NCBI RefSeq assembly: GCF_002902305.1 | Contig: NZ_PPPX01000001.1 | Coordinates: 468,728 to 532,727 of the forward strand | Reading direction: 5' to 3' | DNA: 64,000 nucleotides | Origin: Staphylococcus argensis | GTDB lineage: Bacteria; Bacillota; Bacilli; Staphylococcales; Staphylococcaceae | In this document: piece by piece, positions 30,029 through 37,395 of the stretch | How positions within the stretch are numbered: the first letter of the stretch is position 1 | Layout of the letters: every line of letters starts with the position of its first letter | Made by a program: the position numbers and the translations under genes | The notes under the pieces: model-generated | The model's input: the letters and a program-made list of their open reading frames with translations, nothing else | Databases searched by the model: none | What the model was told of the DNA's origin: nothing

Positions 30029-30763
30029 ATGAAAAAGTCATTTTTATTGTTATTATCATTTTTTGTAATTTTAAGTTTATGCATCCCGCTTAATCATGAG
30101 AGTGCAAATGCCTCTACTAATGAAGTAAATAAACCTGAAAGTAATGTTGATAGTAAGACTAAACAACGTATAATCGAAAAAATCAAAAAATCAGATGTAT
30201 ATCAAAAACATGCAAATTCTACATCAATTAATTCAATAAAAGATAATAATATCATTGTTCATTTGGATAAAGGTAAGAATACAAACGTATATTCAGTTAA
30301 TTATGTGTTTGGAAAGAAATTAGCTAAACAAAATAAAAATTTAGCAATGATAGAGTTAAAGTATAATGAGGCAAATAAAAAGGTTTTCTATGATCATATG
30401 ATGTATTCTAAATTTGTCAAACATGATAATAAGAAGTTTATTAATATGAAAGGTGTTTTAAATGACAAACCCTATTACGAGTTTAATATAGATAAAAATG
30501 GACAATATTATGATGAAAATTTTAAAACTACTACTAAAAACAAAATTGAAGAAGATTCTTACAAGAACTTACCACCTAAAGAACGTAGCTGGTGTGAATG
30601 GGCAGTAGGAGCTTTATGTGGTACTGGTGGAGCCGGTGGATGTTGGGCTGCTGCTGCAGCTTTAGGTATAACAACTGGTTGGGGTGGTTTCTCATTAGCA
30701 ACAATTTGTGGTCTTATAACTTCACTAGGTTGTACAGGAGCAACTAACTATATTTGTAAATAA
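30029..30763 (+). CDS. Secreted cysteine-rich bacteriocin-like protein
   Basis: A 244-residue exported protein with a type I signal peptide (basic MKK start, hydrophobic core 5-20, cleavage likely after Ala28 in SANA). Residues 29-187 are lysine- and asparagine-rich with no recognised domain. The last 57 residues (188-244) form a hydrophobic Gly/Ala-rich module with six cysteines at 189, 197, 205, 227, 235 and 243, i.e. spacings of 7, 7, 21, 7 and 7 residues. This plan (signal, hydrophilic leader-like middle, Cys-rich Gly-rich tail) recalls halocin C8-like bacteriocin precursors, where the leader part can act as immunity protein. Function is inferred, not shown. AAAAGG lies about 12 bases before the ATG, and composition is more AT-rich than the neighbours. 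Confidence 0.7.
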   Translation: MKKSFLLLLSFFVILSLCIPLNHESANASTNEVNKPESNVDSKTKQRIIEKIKKSDVYQKHANSTSINSIKDNNIIVHLDKGKNTNVYSVNYVFGKKLAKQNKNLAMIELKYNEANKKVFYDHMMYSKFVKHDNKKFINMKGVLNDKPYYEFNIDKNGQYYDENFKTTTKNKIEEDSYKNLPPKERSWCEWAVGALCGTGGAGGCWAAAAALGITTGWGGFSLATICGLITSLGCTGATNYICK

Positions 30764-30778
30764 AGAAAAGGTGATAGA

Positions 30779-30856
30779 ATGACAACATTTGTAATAATTT
30801 TTCTATTTGTGTATTCTATAGTAATCACACTGATGTATTTTAATAAAAAGAAATAG
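30779..30856 (+). CDS. 25-residue membrane peptide downstream of the bacteriocin-like gene
   Basis: A short frame with ATG 30779 preceded by AAAGGTGA at about 5 bases, coding MTTFVIIFLF then VYSIVITLMY and a basic FNKKK end. It is one membrane helix with a positive-inside C-terminal tail. It begins 15 bases after the stop of the cysteine-rich protein and before the shared terminator, so it is probably co-transcribed. It may be an immunity, export or toxin-like peptide, or not translated at all. Confidence 0.55.
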   Translation: MTTFVIIFLFVYSIVITLMYFNKKK

Positions 30857-30905
30857 AAAGTAAAAATTTATAAACTAATCATAATATAGTTTCATAATTT
30901 TAAAG

Positions 30906-30944
30906 AAAACCTCAGTAAGAGTACTAAATACTTGCTGAGGTTTT
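30906..30944 (+). terminator. Terminator of the bacteriocin-like operon
   Basis: AAAACCTCAG and CTGAGGTTTT arms with further AAG/CTT pairing; works in principle on both strands. Confidence 0.8.
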
Positions 30945-31037
30945 AGAGTTTTAATTGGAACGGGCAATATAAAAATTAAAGGCTAGTGATTTTTTTATCG
31001 CTAACCGTTAAAAGTGTACAATCAATATAAAATAAAA

Positions 31038-31078
31038 GCTCGTTATATCAACGTTTCGATTTACGAGATATAACGAGC
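31038..31078 (-). terminator. Terminator of the tRNA-Asn-tRNA-Ser transcript
   Basis: Perfect 12-base arms GCTCGTTATATC (31038-31049) and GATATAACGAGC (31067-31078), followed on the minus strand by CTTTTATTTTAT, 13 bases after tRNA-Ser. Confidence 0.85.
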
Positions 31079-31090
31079 AATAAGTATTAA

Positions 31091-31179
31091 CGGAAACGGA
31101 GGGATTCGAACCCTCGCGCCGCTCTCGCGACCTACACCCTTAGCAGGGGCGCCTCTTCAGCCAACTTGAGTACGTTTCC
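31091..31179 (-). tRNA. tRNA-Ser (GCT anticodon)
   Basis: Read on the minus strand it starts GGAAACGTACTC, has the GCT anticodon within CCCTGCTAAGG, a long variable arm (GTCGCGAGAGCGGC), the TTCGAATCC T-loop and closes with CGTTTCC plus discriminator G. The 3' CCA is not encoded. The long variable arm confirms the class II serine identity. Confidence 0.97.
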
Positions 31180-31182
31180 ATA

Positions 31183-31257
31183 TGGCTCCACAGGTAGGAT
31201 TCGAACCTACGACCGATCGGTTAACAGCCGATAGCTCTACCACTGAGCTACTGTGGA
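31183..31257 (-). tRNA. tRNA-Asn (GTT anticodon)
   Basis: Read on the minus strand it starts TCCACAGTAGCTCAGTGGT, has the GTT anticodon in CTGTTAACC, the TTCGAATCC T-loop, and ends CTGTGGAG plus encoded CCA. It is three bases upstream of tRNA-Ser and shares its promoter. Confidence 0.97.
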
Positions 31258-31287
31258 TTAATGTGATTTCTATCAAGCACAAGTATT

Positions 31288-31315
31288 ATTATAGCAAGTA
31301 CACAGATTTTTTCAA
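31288..31315 (-). promoter_or_regulatory. Promoter of the tRNA pair
   Basis: On the minus strand TTGAAA (31315-31310) and TATAAT (31293-31288) with 16-base spacing, about 30 bases before tRNA-Asn. Confidence 0.75.
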
Positions 31316-31428
31316 GAGGTTGAACCCAAAAAATAAAAGAATATTTACACTCTGTATAGATATAGTTAAAATTTATTTAATAACTTTAATGACAAAATAC
31401 TGCATAAAATGACTGATTTTTAATATAG

Positions 31429-31465
31429 ATACTCCCGACCACTTCGGGAAGACGACCGGGAGTAT
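31429..31465 (-). terminator. Hairpin, probable terminator of comK
   Basis: ATACTCCCG and CGGGAGTAT arms with a loop that itself can pair. Only a weak T-rich stretch follows on the minus strand. Confidence 0.6.
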
Positions 31466-31489
31466 TGTAATTCAGAGAATAGTTAGAAA

Positions 31490-32056
31490 CTACTCTTTAT
31501 GTTGAAATAGTTTCGCGTATTTAATAAGCACTTCGTAAATGTTCAGTTCCTTTTTAGCATAGTCAATAGGATTATTAGGATCACTAGTAAATACTTTGAC
31601 TGCGCGCTCCATTAAAAAATTATATAAAATAGCATTTTTGTATTGGTGATCCAAGCTATGTTTTGAAACATTAATGGTTAAGGTTTGATTATCAACGAAA
31701 AAGATTTTACATCTTTTATCTTTGAGTTCTTTAATCTTATCAACATAATGGATATTTATCCAAGCGTTCTCTGATTTACGGTCTGAATGCGTAGGGAAAA
31801 AATAAGTTGGAAATAGCGGCGTTAATAAAATGGGTGGCTTACTTGTAATTCCGGTTATACGGGTTGCTTCATTCTTTTTATGTAAGTAGGGGGCACCGTA
31901 GAACCTACACGAGGCCTCTAACACTTTCTGAGGCTTTCTCGGTATAATAAGTGATGGTGAATCAACTTTCAGGATTTTGGTGCTTGCATGCATTCCTCTA
32001 CCATTGCTAACAGGGTAAAGTGCCATGTCTTCTTGCTGAATAATATCAAGTTTCAT
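31490..32056 (-). CDS. comK: Competence transcription factor ComK
   Basis: A 188-residue ComK protein, the activator of DNA-uptake genes. Family marks are the N-terminal MALYPVSNGRGMHASTKI, the central FYGAPYLHKKNEATRITG (residues about 72-90) and LLTPLFPTYFFPTHSDR (about 97-113). Staphylococci normally keep ComK very low and it is active only after activation by SigH or duplication. ATG 32056 was chosen with AAGGAGG ten bases upstream; the frame upstream to 32125 contains the ribosome site. The coiA fragment at the window start is another competence gene. Confidence 0.93.
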   Translation of the reverse strand: MKLDIIQQEDMALYPVSNGRGMHASTKILKVDSPSLIIPRKPQKVLEASCRFYGAPYLHKKNEATRITGITSKPPILLTPLFPTYFFPTHSDRKSENAWINIHYVDKIKELKDKRCKIFFVDNQTLTINVSKHSLDHQYKNAILYNFLMERAVKVFTSDPNNPIDYAKKELNIYEVLIKYAKLFQHKE

Positions 32057-32335
32057 AATGATGAAACCTCCTTTAAGTAATTGCACATTTACTTCTAAAT
32101 TAATATGAATCTGTAAGATAATCATATACTAACCCAATCGAAAAATAAACTCATAATATAACTCGATTTTACGGTTTTCCACAACTTAAAAAATGACCGC
32201 AAACGCTCGTAATTACTTAAAAACTGAAGGTTGCCAAAGGGTAAAATTCTACTAATAAATATCTGAAAATTCATTGATTTCAAATATCAAAGTATGTATA
32301 ATACTAACAAATAGAAATAAAGGAGTTGCATTCAC

Positions 32336-32554
32336 ATGCAGAACAAAGCAAATTTGAAGTATGAAACACTTGAAGCTTTTATCAACACGATCAACGATTT
32401 GGGAATTGAGCTTATCATCGATCAAGCGCTACGTCATGTGCGTAAGCAAGAGCTTGAGAATTTAATCGATGAAGCACTCAAGAATAAAAATGAAGAAGAA
32501 TTTAAGCGCTATACTAAAGAATACAATGAATTGGAGGCATGTCTCGTTGGATAA
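32336..32554 (+). CDS. IDEAL domain-containing protein
   Basis: A 72-residue acidic helical protein with an IDEAL-type motif: LIIDQALRH and the C-terminal LIDEALKNKNEEEF. IDEAL domains occur in small Firmicutes proteins and at the C-termini of UPF0302 proteins; function is unknown. AAAGGAG lies about 12 bases before the ATG, a little far. It is divergent from comK and convergent with lplA. No membrane segment. Confidence 0.82.
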   Translation: MQNKANLKYETLEAFINTINDLGIELIIDQALRHVRKQELENLIDEALKNKNEEEFKRYTKEYNELEACLVG

Positions 32555-32580
32555 CTCAAGTCATTCTTCCTCGATGAACA

Positions 32581-32631
32581 AAAGGACGCTGTGTTAAAGT
32601 TTAGAATCACTAATTTAACACGACGTCCTTT
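32581..32631. terminator. Bidirectional terminator between IDEAL gene and lplA
   Basis: AAAGGACG-TGTGTTAAA and TTTAACACG-CGTCCTTT arms, 17 of 18 pairs, lying between two convergent stop codons. Confidence 0.8.
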
Positions 32632-32640
32632 AATCATTCT

Positions 32641-33630
32641 TTATGACATTAAGCGAATGAGTTCATCTCTGTTAATATCTCCGAAATAGTGGTAAATACT
32701 ATAATGTGAAAGTGCCTCTTTAATACTGTTGAAATCGTGTAATGTACCGACGAGCGCCTCTTCAATCTCACTTACGTCTCCTTCACCGAAGAAGTCCCCA
32801 AATATTTTCGCATTTTCAATACGACCTCTGCGTACATCGAGTTTCACTTGTACGAAGCCTTTATCAAATTTCTCTTTTCTTTCGAAATTATATTTCGGAT
32901 TACGACCATAATTCCATTCCCAAGTACGATATTTTTCATTACTTAATTGGTCTATATTTTTCCAATCTTCATCTGTAAGGTGATATTCTTCAACATGGTC
33001 TGCTTCACCGAATATTGTTTTTAAAATAATGCTTTTGAATTCTTCAATAGAAATCGGTTCATCTAGAAATTCCACAATATTTGCGACACGACTTCTTACT
33101 GATTTAATCCCTTTAGATTTAATTTTGGCCGGATTAACTTTTAAAGCATTCTGAACCTCACTCAACTCACTATTGAGCATAAGTGTGCCGTGACTAAACA
33201 TACGAGATTTAACCTTTACCATAGCGTTTCCAGAAATCTTCGCATTACCCACTTGAATATCGTTACGACCAGTCATTTCAGCTTCGACACCTAAGGACTG
33301 TAAAGCTTGAACGATCGGCTCGGTAAATTTCTTGAAGTTATGGAAACTATTACCGTCGTCATCTGTAATAAAGCTGAAGTTCAAATTACCTGTGTCGTGA
33401 TATACTGCACCACCGCCTGAAATACGACGAACGACATCGATACCGTGTTCAGTCACATAATCTTTATTAATCTCTTCATGTGTATTTTGGTTCTTGCCTA
33501 TGATGATTGAAGGTCTATTGACATAGAATAGGAAGTAGCTATCGTCATTCGGCATATGTTTAAGTACATATTCTTCCATTGCTAGATTTAAAGTTGGATC
33601 TGTGATGTTGTTATTACTAATAAATTTCAT
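32641..33630 (-). CDS. lplA: Lipoate--protein ligase LplA
   Basis: A 329-residue ligase that activates free lipoate with ATP and attaches it to lysines of the glycine cleavage H protein and 2-oxoacid dehydrogenases. Motifs: VVRRISGGGAVYHD near residues 67-80 (lipoate site), TGRNDIQVGNAKISGNA near 120-135 with the binding lysine, and a C-terminal accessory domain from about 245. Length is typical. GGAG lies ten bases before the ATG. This position next to comK matches LplA1 of S. aureus. Confidence 0.94.
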   Translation of the reverse strand: MKFISNNNITDPTLNLAMEEYVLKHMPNDDSYFLFYVNRPSIIIGKNQNTHEEINKDYVTEHGIDVVRRISGGGAVYHDTGNLNFSFITDDDGNSFHNFKKFTEPIVQALQSLGVEAEMTGRNDIQVGNAKISGNAMVKVKSRMFSHGTLMLNSELSEVQNALKVNPAKIKSKGIKSVRSRVANIVEFLDEPISIEEFKSIILKTIFGEADHVEEYHLTDEDWKNIDQLSNEKYRTWEWNYGRNPKYNFERKEKFDKGFVQVKLDVRRGRIENAKIFGDFFGEGDVSEIEEALVGTLHDFNSIKEALSHYSIYHYFGDINRDELIRLMS

Positions 33631-33916
33631 CGTGCATTCACTCCTATACCCTAGTGGTAATATTGTTCATCAATGAGATGTCATCATAGTTGACGCTACT
33701 ATTCCCCTCACTTTATTTATGCCTTAAATTGAGGTAAAAAGCTACTCTTTTACTCATCTTGAAGGCTTGAAATGCGACGATACTGTGACAATCTTGAAAG
33801 CTTTGATAAAGCGGATAATTTCCTCTTCATTCCTTCTAGAGTTAATGGTTATCTGTTTATTTGTCGCGGTTTTTTTAGTACAATACTATCTAGTTAACAT
33901 TCTAGGAGGTCTTAAG

Positions 33917-34102
33917 ATGACTGTCGCAGAAGTAGGAAATATTGTAGAATTTTATGATGGTTTAAAAGGACGTGTAGAGAAAATTAATGATAATTCTGTA
34001 ATTGTAGATTTGACAATTATGGATAACTTTGAAGAGCTTGATTTACCTGAAAAAACAGTTATCAATCACAAACGTTATAAAATTATAGATCAAGAAGGAT
34101 AA
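33917..34102 (+). CDS. DUF2187 family protein (YkvS-like)
   Basis: A 61-residue protein of DUF2187, an SH3/KOW-like small barrel with alternating short strands (GNIVEFYDGLKGRVEKI, VIVDLTI, HKRYKIID). Function is unknown; the fold suggests nucleic acid or protein binding. ATG 33917 has AGGAGG seven bases upstream; the longer frame from 33767 carries a spurious hydrophobic stretch upstream of that site. It is 4 bases before the next gene, so the two form an operon. Confidence 0.88.
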   Translation: MTVAEVGNIVEFYDGLKGRVEKINDNSVIVDLTIMDNFEELDLPEKTVINHKRYKIIDQEG

Positions 34103-34106
34103 GAAT

Positions 34107-34709
34107 ATGGGAAAAGTTTCAAAAGCACTATTGTGGTTTATCCTTAGTTTTATAGTTTTTCATATCATTCTTTATATCATGTGGGGAGAAAGACAAGAAT
34201 ACTGGTACCTCTATACAGGTATTATGCTGATTGCAGGGATCAGTTACGTCTTCTATCAAAGAGATATAGAGTCGAAACGATTGCTTACATCAATAGGGTG
34301 GGGCATTGTTACAGCTATTGTACTGATTATCCTACAGTTGATATTTGCAGCAATCACTTCTGATATTAAATACGCTTCATTGATTAAGATGCTTTCTAGA
34401 ACGGGCGTTTATTTCAAATGGCAAATGCTAGTGACACTATTATTAGTGATTCCTTGTCATGAATTGTATATGAGAACCGTTTTACAGAAGTGCATCCTGC
34501 AGTTGAAGGTACCTAAATGGATAAGTATCGTTATTACTGCTTTAGCTTCAGCTTCACTGTTCTTCTACTTAGATAATAAAGCATTGTTATTATTTATCTT
34601 TGTAGCACAATTAATATTATCAGCAAGTTATCTATATACAAGACGGATTGCGACAACCATCGTAGCGCAAATTGTGGCGATTGTCGTATTACTGATTTTT
34701 AATGCTTGA
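34107..34709 (+). CDS. CPBP-like membrane protein, catalytic motif degenerate
   Basis: A 200-residue protein with about six hydrophobic segments. HELYMRTVLQ at residues 118-127 sits where CPBP (CAAX protease and bacteriocin-processing) proteins carry EExxxR: Glu119 and Arg123 are kept but the first Glu is replaced by His118, and the later FxxxH and HxxxN motifs are not visible. It may therefore be an inactive or altered intramembrane protease. GAAGG lies 9 bases before the ATG. It follows the DUF2187 gene and ends at a strong terminator. The family call is tentative. Confidence 0.6.
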   Translation: MGKVSKALLWFILSFIVFHIILYIMWGERQEYWYLYTGIMLIAGISYVFYQRDIESKRLLTSIGWGIVTAIVLIILQLIFAAITSDIKYASLIKMLSRTGVYFKWQMLVTLLLVIPCHELYMRTVLQKCILQLKVPKWISIVITALASASLFFYLDNKALLLFIFVAQLILSASYLYTRRIATTIVAQIVAIVVLLIFNA

Positions 34710-34805
34710 TTCATTGATAGGTGAGTACATAACTGTTTTGTTTTAGGTTTATTAAAATAAATGACAGTTCTGATTTTATTTAATGACAAACGATATATTT
34801 TTAAC

Positions 34806-34864
34806 ACCTCCACCATGTTTGGTTCTTAACTTTCAATAGCAGGTTGCCAAATTATGGTGGAGGT
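34806..34864. terminator. Bidirectional terminator between the CPBP-like and coiled-coil genes
   Basis: Perfect 11-base arms ACCTCCACCAT (34806-34816) and ATGGTGGAGGT (34854-34864). T-rich runs follow on both strands. Confidence 0.8.
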
Positions 34865-34889
34865 CTTTTAAAACATTTTTTAAACCAAA

Positions 34890-36029
34890 TTAGATAAAGA
34901 GCAATATGATTGATACTACAATGCTAATGATAGTGAATAATAAACCGAGCTTAACGAGTAAGCGATTCTCTCTTTGCTCTAGTGTTTTTAACAAATTATC
35001 AATTTTTGTATTCAACTCTTCACGAAGTGAGTCAAAATCAGCTTTCATCTCTTTTTTGAAGTCATTCATTTCTTCACGAAGCGAGTCGAAGTCAGCTTTC
35101 ATCTGTTTTTTGAAATCATTCATTTCTTCACGAAGCGAGTCGAAATCAGCTTTCATCTCTTTTTTGAAATCGTTCATTTCTTCACGAAGCGAATCGAAAT
35201 CAGCCTTCATTTCTTTTCTGAAATCTTTCATATCTTCTCGAAGTAAATTGAATTCATCCTTCATCTCACTTTTGAATTGAGTCATTTCATTTTTATGCGC
35301 TTCGAAATCATTTTTCATTTCGTTTCTGAAATAATTAAAATCATCTTTCATTTCATTGCGAGTTTGTTCGAATTTCTTCTCCATATCATTTTTGAAACGA
35401 TCATATTCTTCTTTTCTTTCATTGTTGAAGTGAGTGAATTGTTCTTCCATATAGCTTTTAAAGGACGCGAAATCAGATTTGTTCTCCTTTTTAAACTGAG
35501 CATACTCAGCCTTCATTTCTTGCTTAAATTCGGAGTATTTGTTTTCCATTCCATCTTTAAACTTATCGAAATTTAAGTTTAACTCAGATTTAAATGCTTT
35601 ATTGTCCTCTTTCGTATCTTTAACGAAATCCTTATACTCTTGCTTTAACTCGCGTCTCAGTTTATCATTCGCTTCCGTTTGTAATTCGTAAAAGTGCTGA
35701 TTGTCTTGTCTCATGACAGTCATTTCTGATTGGACATGCTCTAATGCGTGTTGTTGATTCTCTTGTAATTGGTTGAGCGTCTTCTTAGTAAAGTCTTCAT
35801 ACGCTTGTAAATGCTGAAGCGATTGTTGATGCGTTGAAATATTGCTTTCAAGAGCTGCGTGCTTCCTATCCAATTTCTGCTTATGTTTATAGAATTCTGC
35901 TTTAGTTAAGTAATTTGTCATGTTCTCATCTCCTAGATGTCTTTGGTAGTGGTAGGCGAGCGGTGCTTGAGGTTGCTTTAACATGAGTTTGAGTTCAGAA
36001 GGTTGGTATAAATGCGAACGAGAGCTCAT
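34890..36029 (-). CDS. Giant coiled-coil protein with C-terminal membrane anchor (XhlA/BhlA-like plan)
   Basis: A protein of 379 residues from ATG 36029 (AAAGGAG six bases upstream), or 343 from a second good start at 35921 (AGGAGA seven bases upstream); both are in frame. After a basic N-terminus and a helical Gln-rich stretch, residues 128-248 are eleven exact 11-residue repeats of the kind MxxxYxxFKxE; from 256 on there are five 18-residue units, four of them almost identical (MKADFDSLREEMNDFKKE). A single membrane span fills 358-379 at the very C-terminus. No signal peptide. Phage XhlA-type lysis proteins have the same layout (coiled coil, then a C-terminal anchor) and stand next to holin and amidase genes, which is the case here on the opposite strand. 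Function is inferred from layout only. Confidence 0.8.
   Translation of the reverse strand: MSSRSHLYQPSELKLMLKQPQAPLAYHYQRHLGDENMTNYLTKAEFYKHKQKLDRKHAALESNISTHQQSLQHLQAYEDFTKKTLNQLQENQQHALEHVQSEMTVMRQDNQHFYELQTEANDKLRRELKQEYKDFVKDTKEDNKAFKSELNLNFDKFKDGMENKYSEFKQEMKAEYAQFKKENKSDFASFKSYMEEQFTHFNNERKEEYDRFKNDMEKKFEQTRNEMKDDFNYFRNEMKNDFEAHKNEMTQFKSEMKDEFNLLREDMKDFRKEMKADFDSLREEMNDFKKEMKADFDSLREEMNDFKKQMKADFDSLREEMNDFKKEMKADFDSLREELNTKIDNLLKTLEQRENRLLVKLGLLFTIISIVVSIILLFI
34995..35210 (-). repeat. Four tandem 54-base repeats within the coiled-coil gene
   Basis: Nearly identical 54-base units encode the 18-residue MKADFDSLREEMNDFKKE repeats. They differ at a few positions only (for example the K-to-Q codon change at one unit end), which points to recent duplication. 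Confidence 0.85.
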
Positions 36030-36336
36030 TGATGTCTCCTTTATCTTAGGTTGTCGTATGGTAACAGTTACAAATGAGGGTTGAATATAAGGAGAAGACG
36101 ACGAACGCGCCTTTGTTTTCATTGTTAAAGTTATTATATAGCAAAACACCTCTCCACTCAATTGAAAATATAACATTAGAATAATATTCTAATTAATTCT
36201 ACTCATCAGCGAGAAAAGCTTAAATTTTACTACTCCAATTTAAACTCCAAGTCTTCGATTCTAATTGTTTTAACCTCCAATACCTTTATTTTCGATATTT
36301 AGTTTGAATCAATGTTGAAAGGAGGTTGAAATCACG
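36030..36336. other. Divergent intergenic region between coiled-coil and holin genes
   Basis: AT-rich 307 bases expected to hold both promoters. The coiled-coil frame stays open to 36176 without a ribosome site. No repeat or attachment site was seen. Confidence 0.5.
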
Positions 36337-36735
36337 ATGGACTATTTAACGCTATCTACTGTACATGGCGCTTCTCTCTTCTACTCAGGCAATTGGCTGC
36401 TGATTAACGCGTTGATATTACTCATGATTACAGATGTGATTACGGGTTTATTGAAAGCTTTTTGTAAAGGTCAATTGTGGAGTAAAAGTGCACTGAATGG
36501 TTATATGCGAAAGATCGGTTATTTATGTGTCATCCTAGCAGGCAACCTTATAGATGTAATCTTTCAAATGCATGGGATGTTTATTAATAGTTTTGTTCTA
36601 TTTTACATCGTAGGTGAGTTAACGAGTGTACTAGAGAATGCTATAGCTATGGGCATCCCGGTTCCTAAACAATTGAGCGACAAATTAATGATGTACAACA
36701 AAGGAGACGTGAAACATGACGAAGATACTCATTGA
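36337..36735 (+). CDS. Phage-type holin (phage_holin_4 / TcdE-like family)
   Basis: A 132-residue membrane protein with three to four hydrophobic segments (about 20-40, 63-80, 82-105) and the family motif ITDVITGLLKAF near residues 31-42, an acidic residue followed by TGLL-K, plus YVxGELTSVLENA-like residues near 92-102. Holins of this family make membrane holes that let an endolysin reach the wall and, in clostridia, help toxin release. AAAGGAGG lies ten bases before the ATG. The gene overlaps the amidase by 20 bases, the usual phage lysis order, but no other phage gene is nearby. Confidence 0.87.
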   Translation: MDYLTLSTVHGASLFYSGNWLLINALILLMITDVITGLLKAFCKGQLWSKSALNGYMRKIGYLCVILAGNLIDVIFQMHGMFINSFVLFYIVGELTSVLENAIAMGIPVPKQLSDKLMMYNKGDVKHDEDTH

Positions 36736-37288
36736 TTACTGGAATAATGTTCCTGTTTATCGACAACTGTTACCTCTAGGAACACGGCGATGTGGAGCCA
36801 GATTAACTACGGGTAGACCGATATTTGCAGTCTTTCACGATACGGGCAATATAGACAGTACAGCTCAGAATAATGTTGATTACTACACGCGTACGTACAA
36901 TATACCTTGGGAAAGGACCTCTTCAGCGCATATATTTGTGGACGATGTAGAAGCTATCGTCTGTATACCTATAGACGAGAAAGCTTGGCATGTGATGTAT
37001 AACACGGTGACGGATAATTTATGGTATGGCATCGATGCGAATGATGGCGCGTTTGGTCTAGAAGCGTGCTATTTCTCTGATCGACAACGCTCTTTAAAAT
37101 CGTTGGACAATGCTTGTCGTGTCATGGCAGCGTTGTGTCAGTCGTGGGGAATCAATCACTGGAACCAAATGCCAGGACATCAAGAGATACAGAGTGACAA
37201 ACGAGATCCGGGTAATCTCTTAGCAGCGTGTGGTTATGCACGTGAGGATATGGCTCGCATTGATCAACTCGTAGCACGTTATATGTAA
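36716..37288 (+). CDS. N-acetylmuramoyl-L-alanine amidase (Amidase_2/PGRP fold), endolysin-like
   Basis: A 190-residue single-domain amidase that would cut between MurNAc and L-alanine. Zinc-site residues are visible: His in AVFHDTGN near residue 41, His in PGHQEI near 152 and Asp in SDKRDPGN near 162; the WxV/HIFVDD segment (about 70) is also typical. It has no signal peptide and no SH3b wall-binding domain, so export would depend on the adjacent holin. AAAGGAG lies nine bases upstream of ATG 36716. Related to phage and defective-phage amidases such as CwlA. Confidence 0.87.
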   Translation: MTKILIDYWNNVPVYRQLLPLGTRRCGARLTTGRPIFAVFHDTGNIDSTAQNNVDYYTRTYNIPWERTSSAHIFVDDVEAIVCIPIDEKAWHVMYNTVTDNLWYGIDANDGAFGLEACYFSDRQRSLKSLDNACRVMAALCQSWGINHWNQMPGHQEIQSDKRDPGNLLAACGYAREDMARIDQLVARYM

Positions 37289-37395
37289 TTGAAACTTCTG
37301 CATAGGACATCATCCTAGGTATATAATTATGTTTATTTAGTAAAATATTATATAATATAAAAGACTAACAAATAACAATTTAGGAGTTTGAAATT

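Noticed and set aside
30029-30110. Lipoprotein signal at Cys18 of the bacteriocin-like protein
   Set aside because: The sequence LSLC has leucine at the -1 position, which does not fit a lipobox; the SANA type I site is better.
31182-31412. 76-residue open frame starting in the complement of tRNA-Asn
   Set aside because: Its first residues are simply the antisense of the tRNA T- and anticodon arms, a common artefact; no ribosome site.
34995-35210. CRISPR array
   Set aside because: The repeats are contiguous 54-base coding units without unique spacers.
34906-35576. Two plus-strand frames with serine- and phenylalanine-rich repeats
   Set aside because: They are mirror frames of the tandem repeats in the minus-strand coiled-coil gene and lack ribosome sites.
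34890-37288. A complete or inducible prophage
   Set aside because: Only the lysis-type genes are present; no integrase, repressor, packaging or structural genes nearby.
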